Below, one piece after another: positions 17,845 to 26,171 of a stretch of DNA of 64,000 nucleotides. Under the pieces are notes generated by a model, which searched no databases, had not been told where the DNA came from, and saw nothing but the letters and a program-made list of their open reading frames with translations. Origin of the DNA: Pandoraea sp. (GTDB lineage: Bacteria; Pseudomonadota; Gammaproteobacteria; Burkholderiales; Burkholderiaceae). The position numbers were made by a program, and so were the translations under genes. Where the stretch lies: assembly GCF_004297875.1 (NCBI RefSeq), contig NZ_SCSK01000038.1, forward strand, positions 62,001 through 126,000. Direction: 5' to 3'. Position 1 is the first letter of the stretch. Each line of letters starts with the position of its first letter.

Positions 17845-19029
17845 ATGCAACCACTTCAGGGACTCACAGTCGTCACACTCGAGCATGCGATCGCCGCGCC
17901 GCTCGCGACGCGCCATCTCGCCGATCTCGGCGCGCGGGTCATCAAGATCGAGCGTCCGGGCGTAGGCGACTTCGCGCGGGGCTATGACGATCGCGTGCGC
18001 GGCATGGCTTCGCACTTCGTCTGGGCCAATCGCAGCAAGGAGAGCTTGACGCTGGACGTCAAACATCCAGAGGCGCGGCAGATTCTGCAGCGTCTGGTGC
18101 TGGAGAAGGCCGATATCGTGGTACAGAATCTCGCTCCCGGGGCCGGTGGGCGGCTGGGTCTCGATCACGCGTCGCTGGCCAGGCACAAGCCGTCGATCAT
18201 CGTATGCGATATCTCCGGATATGGCGCGGATGGCCCCTATCGGGACAGAAAGGCCTACGACCTGCTGATCCAGAGCGAAGCGGGATTCGTCTCGGTCACG
18301 GGTACGCCCGAGGAGCCCTGTAAGGCGGGGCCATCGATCGCGGACATCTCCGCGGGGATGTATGCCTATTCAAGCATTCTGGCGGCGCTGCTCGAGCGCT
18401 CCCGCAGCGGCGTTGGCCGCCGCCTGGATATTTCGATGCTCGAATCACTGACCGAGTGGACGTCATATCCGTTGTACTACGCCTTCGATGGCGCGACTCC
18501 GCCGCCGCGCACGGGAGCGGCGCACGCCACCATCTATCCGTACGGGCCTTTTCCGACCGGCGCAGACGGAGCGAGCGTGATGCTTGGGTTGCAGAACGAG
18601 CGGGAATGGGCGAGCTTTTGCGAAAAGGTCCTGCTGCAACCCGCACTCGCATCGGATTTGCGTTTTGCCGGCAATGCGCGGCGGGTGGCCGCGCGCGATG
18701 CGCTGCGCCAGATCATTGTCGAGGCGTTCCGCGAACTGAGTGCGCCGCAAGTCGTGGCGCGCCTGCAGGACGCGCAGATCGCGAACGCACGGGTGAACAC
18801 CATGCACGAAGTCTGGGAGCATCCGCAGCTCCATGCGCGCGGGCGCTGGCGCGAGATCGGCTCGCCCGTGGGGCACTTGCCCGCGCTGCTTCCGCCCGGC
18901 AATTGGGACGACGGTGATCCCCGCATGGATCCGGTCCCGGCCCTGGGCGAGCATACCGAGGCGATCCTTGCCGAGCTGGGCCTGGACGCCGAAGCGATTG
19001 CGGCGCTGCGCGCCGCGAGTGCGATATGA
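17845..19029 (+). CDS. Family III CoA-transferase, candidate itaconate/succinyl-CoA transferase
   Basis: 394-residue CaiB/BaiF enzyme beginning MQPLQGLTVVTLEHAIAAPLATRHLADLGARV, with the catalytic aspartate at Asp167 (GPSIADISAG) and SRVL-type Rossmann features. It would move CoA from succinyl-CoA to a dicarboxylate in the cytoplasm. A CaiB-type transferase next to a MaoC hydratase and a CitE-like lyase is the arrangement of the bacterial itaconate pathway (Ict-Ich-Ccl), so that role is the leading guess. AAGGA precedes the start. Its end overlaps the lyase gene by 4 bp. Confidence 0.85.
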   Translation: MQPLQGLTVVTLEHAIAAPLATRHLADLGARVIKIERPGVGDFARGYDDRVRGMASHFVWANRSKESLTLDVKHPEARQILQRLVLEKADIVVQNLAPGAGGRLGLDHASLARHKPSIIVCDISGYGADGPYRDRKAYDLLIQSEAGFVSVTGTPEEPCKAGPSIADISAGMYAYSSILAALLERSRSGVGRRLDISMLESLTEWTSYPLYYAFDGATPPPRTGAAHATIYPYGPFPTGADGASVMLGLQNEREWASFCEKVLLQPALASDLRFAGNARRVAARDALRQIIVEAFRELSAPQVVARLQDAQIANARVNTMHEVWEHPQLHARGRWREIGSPVGHLPALLPPGNWDDGDPRMDPVPALGEHTEAILAELGLDAEAIAALRAASAI

Positions 19030-19847
19030 AACCCAACGCACGTAGCTACCTGTTTGTGCCTGGCAACCGGCCTGAGCGCTTCGACAAGGCGGTGGCCAGC
19101 GCGGCTGACGTCGTCGTGATCGATCTGGAGGATGCGGTCGCCGCTTCGGCGAAAGGCGAGGCTCGAGACCGGGTAATGCATTGGTCGGCACAGCTCGACG
19201 CACCGACGCTCGATCGTATCGCGCTGCGTATCAACGACCCGCAGTCGGAGCCTTTCCTCGAGGATCTGCGGTTGGTTCGCGAATCGCGGGTTCTCCAGGT
19301 CATGCTTCCCAAGGCAGAGCACGCCGAACACGTCGACGCCCTGGTGAGCGCGGTTCCGGGCGTGAGCGTGCTGCCGCTGCTGGAGACGGCGCGAGGGCTT
19401 GCTCACTGCCGGGCCATTGCCGGTGCGAGCGGCGTGGTTCGGCTGGTCTTCGGCACCCTGGACTTCGCTCTCGATCTGGAGCTGGATATCGCCGACGATC
19501 TGCAGCCGCTGGCCGAAGCAGCCGCGTCGATCACTCTGGCTTCGCGCCTTGCCCAACTGGCCGCGCCGGTCGCCGGCGTGACGCCGCAAATCGACGATGA
19601 GGCGCGCCTGCTGGCGGATTGGTCATGGTTTTGGCGCCGGGGTTTCGGGGCCAAGTTGTGCATACATCCGTGCCAGATCGCGCCGCTGCATGTGGCAATG
19701 GCGCCGGATGCGGCCTCGCTGGCGTGGGCTCGCCGCGTCGTGGCGGCCGATGCCGCCGGCACGGGGGCGGCCAGCGTCGACGGGCAAATGGTCGACCGAC
19801 CCGTGGTGCTCCGGGCTTTGCGCATGTTGCGCCGGGCCGGGCTTTGA
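19026..19847 (+). CDS. CitE-like HpcH/HpaI lyase, candidate citramalyl-CoA lyase
   Basis: 273 residues of the CitE (beta/alpha)8 family: RSYLFVPGNRPERFDKAVASA at the start, VIDLEDAVA with the metal-ligand acidic residue, LPLLETARG (glutamate of the active site), FGTLDFALDL, and GFGAKLCIHPCQI near residue 215. Known relatives split citryl-, malyl- or citramalyl-CoA into acetyl-CoA plus an oxo-acid. In this operon (S)-citramalyl-CoA to acetyl-CoA and pyruvate is the likely reaction. ATGA overlap with the previous gene indicates coupling. Confidence 0.85.
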   Translation: MKPNARSYLFVPGNRPERFDKAVASAADVVVIDLEDAVAASAKGEARDRVMHWSAQLDAPTLDRIALRINDPQSEPFLEDLRLVRESRVLQVMLPKAEHAEHVDALVSAVPGVSVLPLLETARGLAHCRAIAGASGVVRLVFGTLDFALDLELDIADDLQPLAEAAASITLASRLAQLAAPVAGVTPQIDDEARLLADWSWFWRRGFGAKLCIHPCQIAPLHVAMAPDAASLAWARRVVAADAAGTGAASVDGQMVDRPVVLRALRMLRRAGL

Positions 19848-19875
19848 TTTCTCTCTTGCTTGCTAACTTGACACT

Positions 19876-21222
19876 ATGACAGCTTCCATCATTGATTCCA
19901 TCATCTTCCAGGGCATTTTCAGTACCGACGAGATGCGCCAGGTGTGGTCGGACGAAAATCGCACGCAGAAGTACCTCGATATCGAGCGCGCACTTGCCAT
20001 CGTGCAGGCTCGCCTGGGGCTGATTCCCCAGGAGGCCGCCGACGAGATCGTGCGTCACTGCGCCATCGAGCAGATCGACATGGGCAAGCTGCGCGAGCAG
20101 ACCGAGCGCATCGGGTATCCGGTGCTGGGCGTGGTCTCGCAGCTCAACGCACTATGCCGCGACAAGCTCGGCGAATACTGCCACTGGGGCGCCACCACAC
20201 AGGACATCACGGATACCGCGACCGTGCTGCAGATTCGCGAGGCCCTGGCGATCGTCGAGCGCGAGCTTGGCGGCATCTCCGCGGCGATGGCCCGGCTGGC
20301 AAAGCAATACCGGGATACGCCGATGATCGGGCGCAGCAATCTGCAGCAGGCCATTCCGGTCACCTTTGGCTACAAGATGGCGGGGTTGCTGTCGGCAATC
20401 GAGCGTCATCGGGAGCGGCTGGGTCAGCTCAAAGAGCGCGTACTGGTGGGGGAATTCGCCGGCGCCGCCGGAACGCTTGCATCGCTCGAGAGCGGCGCCA
20501 TGGAAACCCAGGCGGGCTTGTGCGCGGAGCTCGGGCTCAAGCAACCGCTGATCGCCTGGCACACGATCCGCGACAACATCGCCGAAGTCGGTACGTTCCT
20601 CGGCCTGGTGGGCGGCACGCTCGGCAAGCTCAGCATGGACGTCAAGCTGATGATGCAAACGGAGGTCGGCGAGGTCTATGAGCCCTATCATCATGGACGC
20701 GGATCTTCGTCCACCATGCCGCAAAAGCGCAATCCCATTGCGAGCTGCTACATCCATGCCGCGATCAGCGTGGTGAGGCAGCACGCAGCGTCCTTGATGG
20801 ACGCGATGGTAGCGGATCACGAGCGCTCGACCGGGCCTTGGGAAATCGAGTGGATCGTGCTGCCGGAGGCCTTTTGCCTGATGGCTGGCGCCTTGCGACA
20901 AAGCCGGCAGGTGCTGGAAGGCTTGCAGGTGGATCCGGTGGCCATGCGGCGCAACCTCGATTTGACCGATGGCCTGGTCATGAGCGAGGCCGTGATGATG
21001 GGCCTTGGAAAGTACATCGGCCGGGAATACGCGCATGATCTGGTCTACGATTTGTGCCGGCAGTCGATCGCCGAGCGCAAGCCGCTCATCGAGCTGCTTT
21101 GCGCGCACCCGGAGATTGCCGCGCATGTCGATCGCGCGGCCCTGGAAGGCATGCTCGACCCGGCGAATTATCTGGGCCAGTCGGCGCTGATGGTGGACCG
21201 GGTGCTTGCGACGCTTCGCTGA
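19876..21222 (+). CDS. Fumarase/adenylosuccinate-lyase superfamily enzyme (PcaB-like)
   Basis: 448 residues. The superfamily signature GSSSTMPQKRNP lies at about 276-287, with the mobile-loop catalytic serine, and GATTQDITDTA near 114-124. Overall closest by eye to the PcaB/PurB branch, which performs beta-elimination or cycloisomerisation on succinate-type substrates and often releases a fumarate analogue. No beta-ketoadipate genes adjoin it, so true PcaB activity is unlikely. Placed last in the C5-acid operon, it may release the unsaturated dicarboxylate that the transferase, hydratase and lyase then cleave; this is my inference. Confidence 0.82.
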   Translation: MTASIIDSIIFQGIFSTDEMRQVWSDENRTQKYLDIERALAIVQARLGLIPQEAADEIVRHCAIEQIDMGKLREQTERIGYPVLGVVSQLNALCRDKLGEYCHWGATTQDITDTATVLQIREALAIVERELGGISAAMARLAKQYRDTPMIGRSNLQQAIPVTFGYKMAGLLSAIERHRERLGQLKERVLVGEFAGAAGTLASLESGAMETQAGLCAELGLKQPLIAWHTIRDNIAEVGTFLGLVGGTLGKLSMDVKLMMQTEVGEVYEPYHHGRGSSSTMPQKRNPIASCYIHAAISVVRQHAASLMDAMVADHERSTGPWEIEWIVLPEAFCLMAGALRQSRQVLEGLQVDPVAMRRNLDLTDGLVMSEAVMMGLGKYIGREYAHDLVYDLCRQSIAERKPLIELLCAHPEIAAHVDRAALEGMLDPANYLGQSALMVDRVLATLR

Positions 21223-21294
21223 GCAGGCGTCGCGGTCGCCGCGCGCAGTGCCGGGAGACGGCCAGCGCGCCAGCCAGCGGGAGAACGAGGGCGC

Positions 21295-22215
21295 TCAGGC
21301 GGGCGTCTTCCTGGTCTGCCGGGCCGGTCGCCTGGCGGCGACGAATTCATAGAGTTGCTGGGCTTCGGGAGACAGCTGGCGTCCTTTGCGCTTGATCAGG
21401 CCGATTCTCCGTGTGACCTCGGGTTCTCCCAGTGGAATGCTCATGAGTAGCGGGTGTTCATACGGCGGCATGGCCAGCGACGGCACCGCGGCAACCCCGA
21501 GGCCCGCCTCGACGAGGCCGAGCAAGGTGGTGACATGCTGCGCCTCATAGACCGGGGACAGTCGGGTATGCGTGCGCGCCAGGGCCTGATCGAGCAGCAG
21601 ACGGTTACCGGACGATTTGGCGGTGAGGATGAAGTCGTGGCCTTCCAGATCGCGCCACGTGGCCTTGCGTAACTTGGCCAGCGGATGATCGCGGCGGCAG
21701 GCGATGACGAAATGTTCGGTCAGCAGCGGGCGATAGTCGATCTCCGGTTCGGAGCCGCCGAGAAAATTGATACCGAAATCGGCTTCGCCACTGGAGACGG
21801 CCGCCAGCACTTCGTTGGCGCTGGCATCGAACACCTTGACCCTGAGCTTGGGGTACTGGGCCCGGTAGCGCTGAATGACATTGGACAGAAAGTAATAGAC
21901 CGTCGAAGGTACGCAGGCGATGTACACTTCGCCCATGCGTGCGGTTCCGACCCCGCGCACGCTCAGCAACGTTTCGTCGAGGCCATCGAGAAGCGTGCTG
22001 ATGCTTCTCGCGAACTCTCGCCCGACGGCGGTCAGCTTGACCTCGTGCGTGGTTCGTTCGAGCAGGCGGATGCCCAGGGCCTGCTCGAGCTTGTCGATGC
22101 GCCGGCTGAAAGCGGACTGGGAGATGTGAACCGCCTCGGCTGCCTTGCGGAAATTGCCCAGTTCAGCAACCGCGCGAAATGCGATCAAATCGTGGAGTTC
22201 GAAGTTGACGGCCAT
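21295..22215 (-). CDS. LysR-family regulator of the C5-acid operon (putative)
   Basis: 306 residues starting MAVNFELHDLIAFRAVAELGNFRKAAEAVHISQSAFSRRIDKLEQALG-like helix-turn-helix, then the standard effector domain. The start at 22215 matches homologues; the frame is open 123 codons upstream but that stretch is not LysR-like. It converges on the operon end 72 bp away. Similar clusters in other bacteria have a linked LysR, so it may regulate the operon, but it does not share a promoter region with it. Confidence 0.85.
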   Translation of the reverse strand: MAVNFELHDLIAFRAVAELGNFRKAAEAVHISQSAFSRRIDKLEQALGIRLLERTTHEVKLTAVGREFARSISTLLDGLDETLLSVRGVGTARMGEVYIACVPSTVYYFLSNVIQRYRAQYPKLRVKVFDASANEVLAAVSSGEADFGINFLGGSEPEIDYRPLLTEHFVIACRRDHPLAKLRKATWRDLEGHDFILTAKSSGNRLLLDQALARTHTRLSPVYEAQHVTTLLGLVEAGLGVAAVPSLAMPPYEHPLLMSIPLGEPEVTRRIGLIKRKGRQLSPEAQQLYEFVAARRPARQTRKTPA

Positions 22216-22433
22216 GGCGTTTTTAGGAGGATGAGCTCGTGCTTTTGGGGGCGCGGGCGCGGCATTGTCTCTGATGAGCGGCCGGTTCAGGGGCGACTTC
22301 GCGCTGCGAGTCGCGCATGGCGCCCGAGCGTAGCAGCGGCGCGACAGGAAAGCAAGCCGGCCCGAGGACGTGACGGTCAAAGAGGTGGCCGCTCGAAACG
22401 CACATCGATACAAAGCAGCTTGACGGCCACCGG
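22216..22433. other. Intergenic region, nothing recognised
   Basis: About 218 bp between two minus-strand genes. It holds the LysR gene's own promoter; no RNA gene or strong terminator was identified. Confidence 0.3.
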
Positions 22434-23720
22434 TCAGGCGGTGCGTGCCGGGTGCACCTCGACCGTGACATGCGACAGCCCCTTCAAGCGCTTGAGGGCC
22501 GAGTGATAGAAACCCGGGGTGCGCTGCGCTTGACCGGTGAACACCGATACGATGGCGCTCATATGCCCCGGGCCAACGCGCCAAACATGGAGGTCGAGCA
22601 CCGTGTCGCCGTTGTCCTCGATGACCTGGCGGACGCTATCGGCCATGCGCGTGTCCAGATTCATGTCGAGCAGGATGCGGCCGGTATCGCGCATCAGGCC
22701 CCACGACCAATTGGCAATTACCAGTGCGCCGATGATGCCTGCAAGCGGATCCATCCAGACCCAGCCAAAGGCGCGCGCGAGCAGCAGACCGATGATGGCC
22801 AGCACGGAAACCGCCGCGTCGGCAATGACGTGAATGTATGCGGAGCGGATGTTGTGATCCCGATGGGTGCTCGCGTGCACATCGCCGTGACGGTGCTCGT
22901 GCTCCTCGAATTCGAGCTCGTGCTCGCCGTCGGGCAGGCGGACAATGGCCCTGAAGGCGTGCGGCTCAGGAATGTCGTCCGTCGATTCCAGGTAGCCGCC
23001 GCGATCGACAAATGCAAAGGTTTGGTGGGCGCCGTCTGGGCGGATTGTCGTCACTGAAACATCACGTGCGCCCAGCTTCGAGGATGTCGCTTCGGACCTG
23101 ATCCGGAAGACGGGCGGTACACCGTCTTCAAAGACCGACAAGGCGAATACGCCCGCGCTGCCGACAATGCGATACACCTCTTCTTCGTGATGGTGTTCCT
23201 CCTGATGACCATGACCATGACCGTGACCGTGACCATGGTCATGGCTGTGACCATGGTGGTTGCCGCTTAGCAGCCAGACGCTCGCGAGATTGACCAGCAG
23301 GCCGAGCACGGCAATCGGAATGGCCTGATCGAAGTGAATGGGCACCGGCGAGAGAAAGCGCGAAACGGCTTCGTATCCGATCAGCAGCGCGATCATGGCC
23401 AGCACGATGGCACTGGTAAAACCGGCGAGGTCCCCCAGCTTGCCTGTGCCGAATACAAAACGGTTGTCGGCCGCATGCCGGCGCGCGTAGGTGTATGCCA
23501 AAGCGGCGATGAGCATCGCGCCGGCGTGTGTCGACATGTGCAGGCCATCGGCAATGAGCGCCAGCGAGCCAAAAAAACTGCCGCCGACGATTTCAATCAA
23601 CATCATCGCGCTGCACAGCGCAATCACCATCCAGGTCCGGCGCTCGTTGTCTTCATGGGCGGCACCCAGAAAGATGTGGTCATGCCCCGCACCGAAAGCG
23701 GCATCTTCAAAGTTGGTCAT
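22434..23720 (-). CDS. dmeF: Cation diffusion facilitator, Co/Ni efflux DmeF-type, with inserted domain
   Basis: 428 residues with six membrane helices and the CDF metal-site motifs: ADGLHMSTH in helix 2 (about 58-66) and AYIHVIADAAVSVLA in helix 5. Between helices 4 and 5 is a histidine-rich stretch (HGHSHDHGHG and onward, about 156-180), then about 95 residues of beta-type sequence (VFALSVFEDGVPPVFRI ... RGGYLESTDDIPEPHAF) not found in short CDF proteins of about 300-330 residues. It exports divalent metal (Co, Ni) from the cytoplasm by proton antiport. The regulator gene lies 13 bp upstream in the same direction. Confidence 0.88.
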   Translation of the reverse strand: MTNFEDAAFGAGHDHIFLGAAHEDNERRTWMVIALCSAMMLIEIVGGSFFGSLALIADGLHMSTHAGAMLIAALAYTYARRHAADNRFVFGTGKLGDLAGFTSAIVLAMIALLIGYEAVSRFLSPVPIHFDQAIPIAVLGLLVNLASVWLLSGNHHGHSHDHGHGHGHGHGHQEEHHHEEEVYRIVGSAGVFALSVFEDGVPPVFRIRSEATSSKLGARDVSVTTIRPDGAHQTFAFVDRGGYLESTDDIPEPHAFRAIVRLPDGEHELEFEEHEHRHGDVHASTHRDHNIRSAYIHVIADAAVSVLAIIGLLLARAFGWVWMDPLAGIIGALVIANWSWGLMRDTGRILLDMNLDTRMADSVRQVIEDNGDTVLDLHVWRVGPGHMSAIVSVFTGQAQRTPGFYHSALKRLKGLSHVTVEVHPARTA

Positions 23721-23733
23721 GGCTTCTGCTTTC

Positions 23734-24006
23734 TTATTTGAAGTAGCTGTGGACGACCTCGATCAACTGCTCGGTGCCGCTACCGTGCTCGTCGTGCGGC
23801 TCGGCATCGACAAGATGGGTGCGGATATGGTCCTCGAGAACCACGGCAAGCAGCCCGTTCATCGCGCCGCGGCTGCTGGTGACGAGTTGCAGCACTTCCA
23901 TGCACCCCCGCTCTTCTTGCAGCGCGCGTTCGATGGCTTCGACCTGCCCCTTGATGCGGCGCACCCGATTGAGCAGTTTCTGTTTTTCGCGAATCGTATG
24001 GCTCAT
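23734..24006 (-). CDS. dmeR: CsoR/RcnR-family metal-responsive repressor DmeR
   Basis: 90 residues, all-helical, beginning MSHTIREKQKLLNRVRRIKGQVEAIERAL, the CsoR/RcnR family N-terminus; His3 is the usual N-terminal metal ligand of the RcnR branch. Cys (residue 34, ERGCMEVLQL) and the His in LEDHIRTHL complete an RcnR/FrmR-like ligand set. The family binds DNA without metal and releases it on Ni/Co. Cotranscribed with dmeF. ATG at 24006; the open frame upstream is not family-like. Confidence 0.88.
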   Translation of the reverse strand: MSHTIREKQKLLNRVRRIKGQVEAIERALQEERGCMEVLQLVTSSRGAMNGLLAVVLEDHIRTHLVDAEPHDEHGSGTEQLIEVVHSYFK

Positions 24007-24024
24007 TGCAAGCTCGAAAATAGG

Positions 24025-24036
24025 ATAGGGGGGTAT
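24025..24036. promoter_or_regulatory. Putative DmeR/RcnR operator (ATA-G6-TAT)
   Basis: The sequence ATAGGGGGGTAT lies 18 bases upstream of the dmeR ATG. RcnR/DmeR-family repressors recognise a G6 (or C6) tract flanked by AT-rich inverted arms, which is what is seen here. Its position covers the expected dmeR-dmeF promoter, so autoregulation is likely. Confidence 0.7.
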
Positions 24037-24396
24037 GCTAACACCTTTGTGTCGAAAAAGGTGCGCCTGGGCTACGCGCAGTCGCCAGACTGATCGATTT
24101 CCATGATTTGGGGACTCTGCGGCGTCTGCCGTCAAAGCGGGTAGGGAGTTGCCGATGCGCCGTCGGCCAGCAACGGCAGTGCTTTTTCCGGCGAGAGCGG
24201 AAGTGGCGCGCTGGCGCGGTTGATCGATAAAGCCCACATCATCCGCGGCATCAGGCTGAAAACCGCATTCCGGCGCGGACGGATGGAGCGGCCGTTCTTT
24301 GATCTCGCGCAAGATAGCACCAAAAGATATGACGTTAGATGCTCGTACGGGGAATGAGCCGGTATGCCGTTCCCGTCGATCATCTTTCAGGAGTTC
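24037..24396. other. Intergenic region between dmeR and the repeat protein
   Basis: 360 bp. A minus-strand open frame at 24132-24383 has no recognisable homology and no clear ribosome binding site, so I leave it out. The right end carries CAGGAG, the binding site for the next gene. Confidence 0.35.
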
Positions 24397-24704
24397 ATGA
24401 TGAAGACATCAATGGTCTTAGATCAATCATGGCGGCCGCGTTTGCCGCAACTGTGGCCTCGGCCTTCGCCGCAGGCGGCGCAGGGGGTGGCGGTGGCGGC
24501 GGAGGAATGGGCGCTGGCGGCGCTGGCGCGATGGGGCGCGGCGATCAAACCCAGACCCGGGACCAGCTCAAGGATCCCGATCGCCTCAAGGATCAGGACC
24601 AGCTCAAGGATCAGGACCAGCTCAAGGATAAGGACCAGCTCAAGGATCCGGACCAGCTCAAGGATCAGGATCAGACCAAGGATCAGGATCAATTGAACAA
24701 ATAG
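24397..24704 (+). pseudogene. Secreted Gly/Asp-Gln-Leu-Lys repeat protein with apparent frameshift
   Basis: A strong AGGAG lies six bases before the ATG-ATG at 24397, giving MMKTSMV, the start of a signal peptide. The hydrophobic continuation RSIMAAAFAATVASAFA, then a Gly-rich stretch and eight Asp-Gln-Leu-Lys-Asp-type hexapeptides, is in a different frame. One base missing around 24418-24420 joins the two into an uninterrupted secreted protein of about 100 residues. Either the gene is broken, the base is a sequencing error, or translation starts within the signal peptide at 24429. Function unknown. Confidence 0.55.
24561..24704 (+). repeat. Tandem 18-bp coding repeat, eight units
   Basis: Eight adjoining 18-bp units of type GACCAGCTCAAGGATCAG run exactly from 24561 to the stop codon, encoding DQLKDP, DRLKDQ, DQLKDQ, DQLKDK, DQLKDP, DQLKDQ, DQTKDQ and DQLNK-stop. 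Such arrays expand and contract by slippage, so copy number is likely to vary between strains. Confidence 0.92.
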
Positions 24705-24774
24705 GGATCTTGCTTCGAGCACGGAACGATAGGTGTTGATGGCATTCCCGCGCGGCACCACTCTGGAGAGACTG

Positions 24775-25656
24775 ATGAAACCGACGTTCGTCCGGATCGC
24801 CCAGGCCGGTCTGCTCTGGGCGATCGCAGCAGGGCTCGCGCAAGCGGCCGGGCCGACCTACGTCCAGGGGCGCGACATCTTTATCGAAACGGGGGTCGAG
24901 GCGCCTGATCGCTCGCCCACATGGTACGCACCGATGGTCGGCAAGCCATACGCGCCGACTTTCGAGATGCTCGCGACACGCGGGACGCAGGGCCGCTACT
25001 ACGCCTATACCTACCCGGTGACCCTCAAGGACATGATCCGATTCCATGGTCACGACTGCGAGGGCACGACGCACGTCGCCAACGCGGCCTGGGTTGCGTT
25101 CAAGATTCTGTTTCCCGATGGCATCATCGATCGAAGCGTGCTGTCGGGCATCAGCGGCAATTCGCCTTGCTGGTCCGATGGCGTGGCTTTCCTGACCGGA
25201 GCGCGTGTTCAGTACGGAAACCTCGGCTTCTTTCGCGACAAGCGATACAGTCACGCTATCCTCCTGTACCGCGAGGACACTCAGGTTGCCGTGCTCGCTA
25301 CCTGGAAGGAGGGCATCAACAATATTCCCGGCGAGCCGGTGATGCTGCCCGGAACGATCACTTGGCAGCCGAAAATCACCATGAAGGATGTCGAAGCGCT
25401 CAAGGCCGTTGTCAAAAGCGCCGGCGGAAAGCCCACCCCTTATCAGGTTGACCTGATGCGTTACCAGCAATGGGTGCACATCAACGACATTCTCGAGCAT
25501 CCACTCACGGACAGCTATAGCGCCCAAATCATTCCGAACTTCAAATGGACCGATTGGGTGGATCCGGACAAGTCGATCAGCCATCCGGTCGAGCGCAGCG
25601 ACACACGAATCAAGAATTACCCCTATCGGCAGCGACCCATCGATCCCGGGCCCTAG
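24775..25656 (+). CDS. Exported FmdE-family protein
   Basis: 293 residues with an N-terminal signal peptide (MKPTFVRIAQAGLLWAIAAGLAQAA) and then an FmdE-like domain. DMIRFHGHDCEGTTHVANAAW (about 83-103) holds the His/Cys metal-binding set, and SGNSPCWSDGVAFLTGARVQYGN (about 126-148) carries the second conserved cysteine region. FmdE was named from formylmethanofuran dehydrogenase but is widespread outside methanogens, usually cytoplasmic and often with molybdenum enzymes; an exported copy is less usual. No partner oxidoreductase adjoins it. ATG 24775 follows GGAGAG. Function unknown. Confidence 0.78.
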   Translation: MKPTFVRIAQAGLLWAIAAGLAQAAGPTYVQGRDIFIETGVEAPDRSPTWYAPMVGKPYAPTFEMLATRGTQGRYYAYTYPVTLKDMIRFHGHDCEGTTHVANAAWVAFKILFPDGIIDRSVLSGISGNSPCWSDGVAFLTGARVQYGNLGFFRDKRYSHAILLYREDTQVAVLATWKEGINNIPGEPVMLPGTITWQPKITMKDVEALKAVVKSAGGKPTPYQVDLMRYQQWVHINDILEHPLTDSYSAQIIPNFKWTDWVDPDKSISHPVERSDTRIKNYPYRQRPIDPGP

Positions 25657-25826
25657 CCCGCTGGCCGGGCGTTGCTTTCCCCTGTTTGCCACGAGTCGTG
25701 CTCGCCAGGACGCGCGCCATTGCATGACGCCCGCTGCGCGAGTGGGGCAGCGGCGAATCCTCGACATCGCCGGTGCGCGACATAAACTTGTTGCAATCGG
25801 AATTCGCGGCGTCTATAGTTAGCCAA

Positions 25827-26171
25827 ATGGATAACTATGAAATCGGCTTGGATGTCGTGTTTCACGCGCTTGCCGACCCGACGCGCCGCGCTGTTATTCA
25901 ACGGCTCGGCAGGGGGCCGGCAACGGTGAGTGAACTGGCCGAGCCGTTCGATATGGCGCTGCCGTCGTTCATGAAACACGTGCGGGTGCTCGAAGGCACC
26001 GGGCTCATCCGATCCACGAAGATCGGCCGGATCCGGACCTGCACGCTCGAGCGCGAGAAATTGGCCGCCGCGGAGCGCTGGTTTGCGCAGCAGCGCGCGC
26101 TCTGGGCCAGTCGGTACGACAATTTGGACAATCTTTTAGAAAAGCTCCAGGGAGAAAGCTATGAAAGCTGA
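25827..26171 (+). CDS. ArsR-family winged-helix regulator
   Basis: 114 residues with LDVVFHALADPTRRAVIQRLGRGPATVSELAEPF then a recognition helix in MALPSFMKHVRVLEGTGLI, the standard ArsR/SmtB fold without metal-binding cysteines. Members paired with an SRPBCC gene act as autoregulators of that two-gene unit. The start at 25827 puts the family N-terminus in place. Overlaps the next gene by 11 bp. Confidence 0.87.
   Translation: MDNYEIGLDVVFHALADPTRRAVIQRLGRGPATVSELAEPFDMALPSFMKHVRVLEGTGLIRSTKIGRIRTCTLEREKLAAAERWFAQQRALWASRYDNLDNLLEKLQGESYES

Noticed and set aside
23200..23250. CAT/CCGTGACC-type short repeats
   Set aside because: They encode the histidine-rich loop of DmeF rather than a DNA repeat element or CRISPR.
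24132..24383. 83-codon minus-strand frame upstream of dmeR
   Set aside because: No domain, no good start signal, and it sits in the control region.
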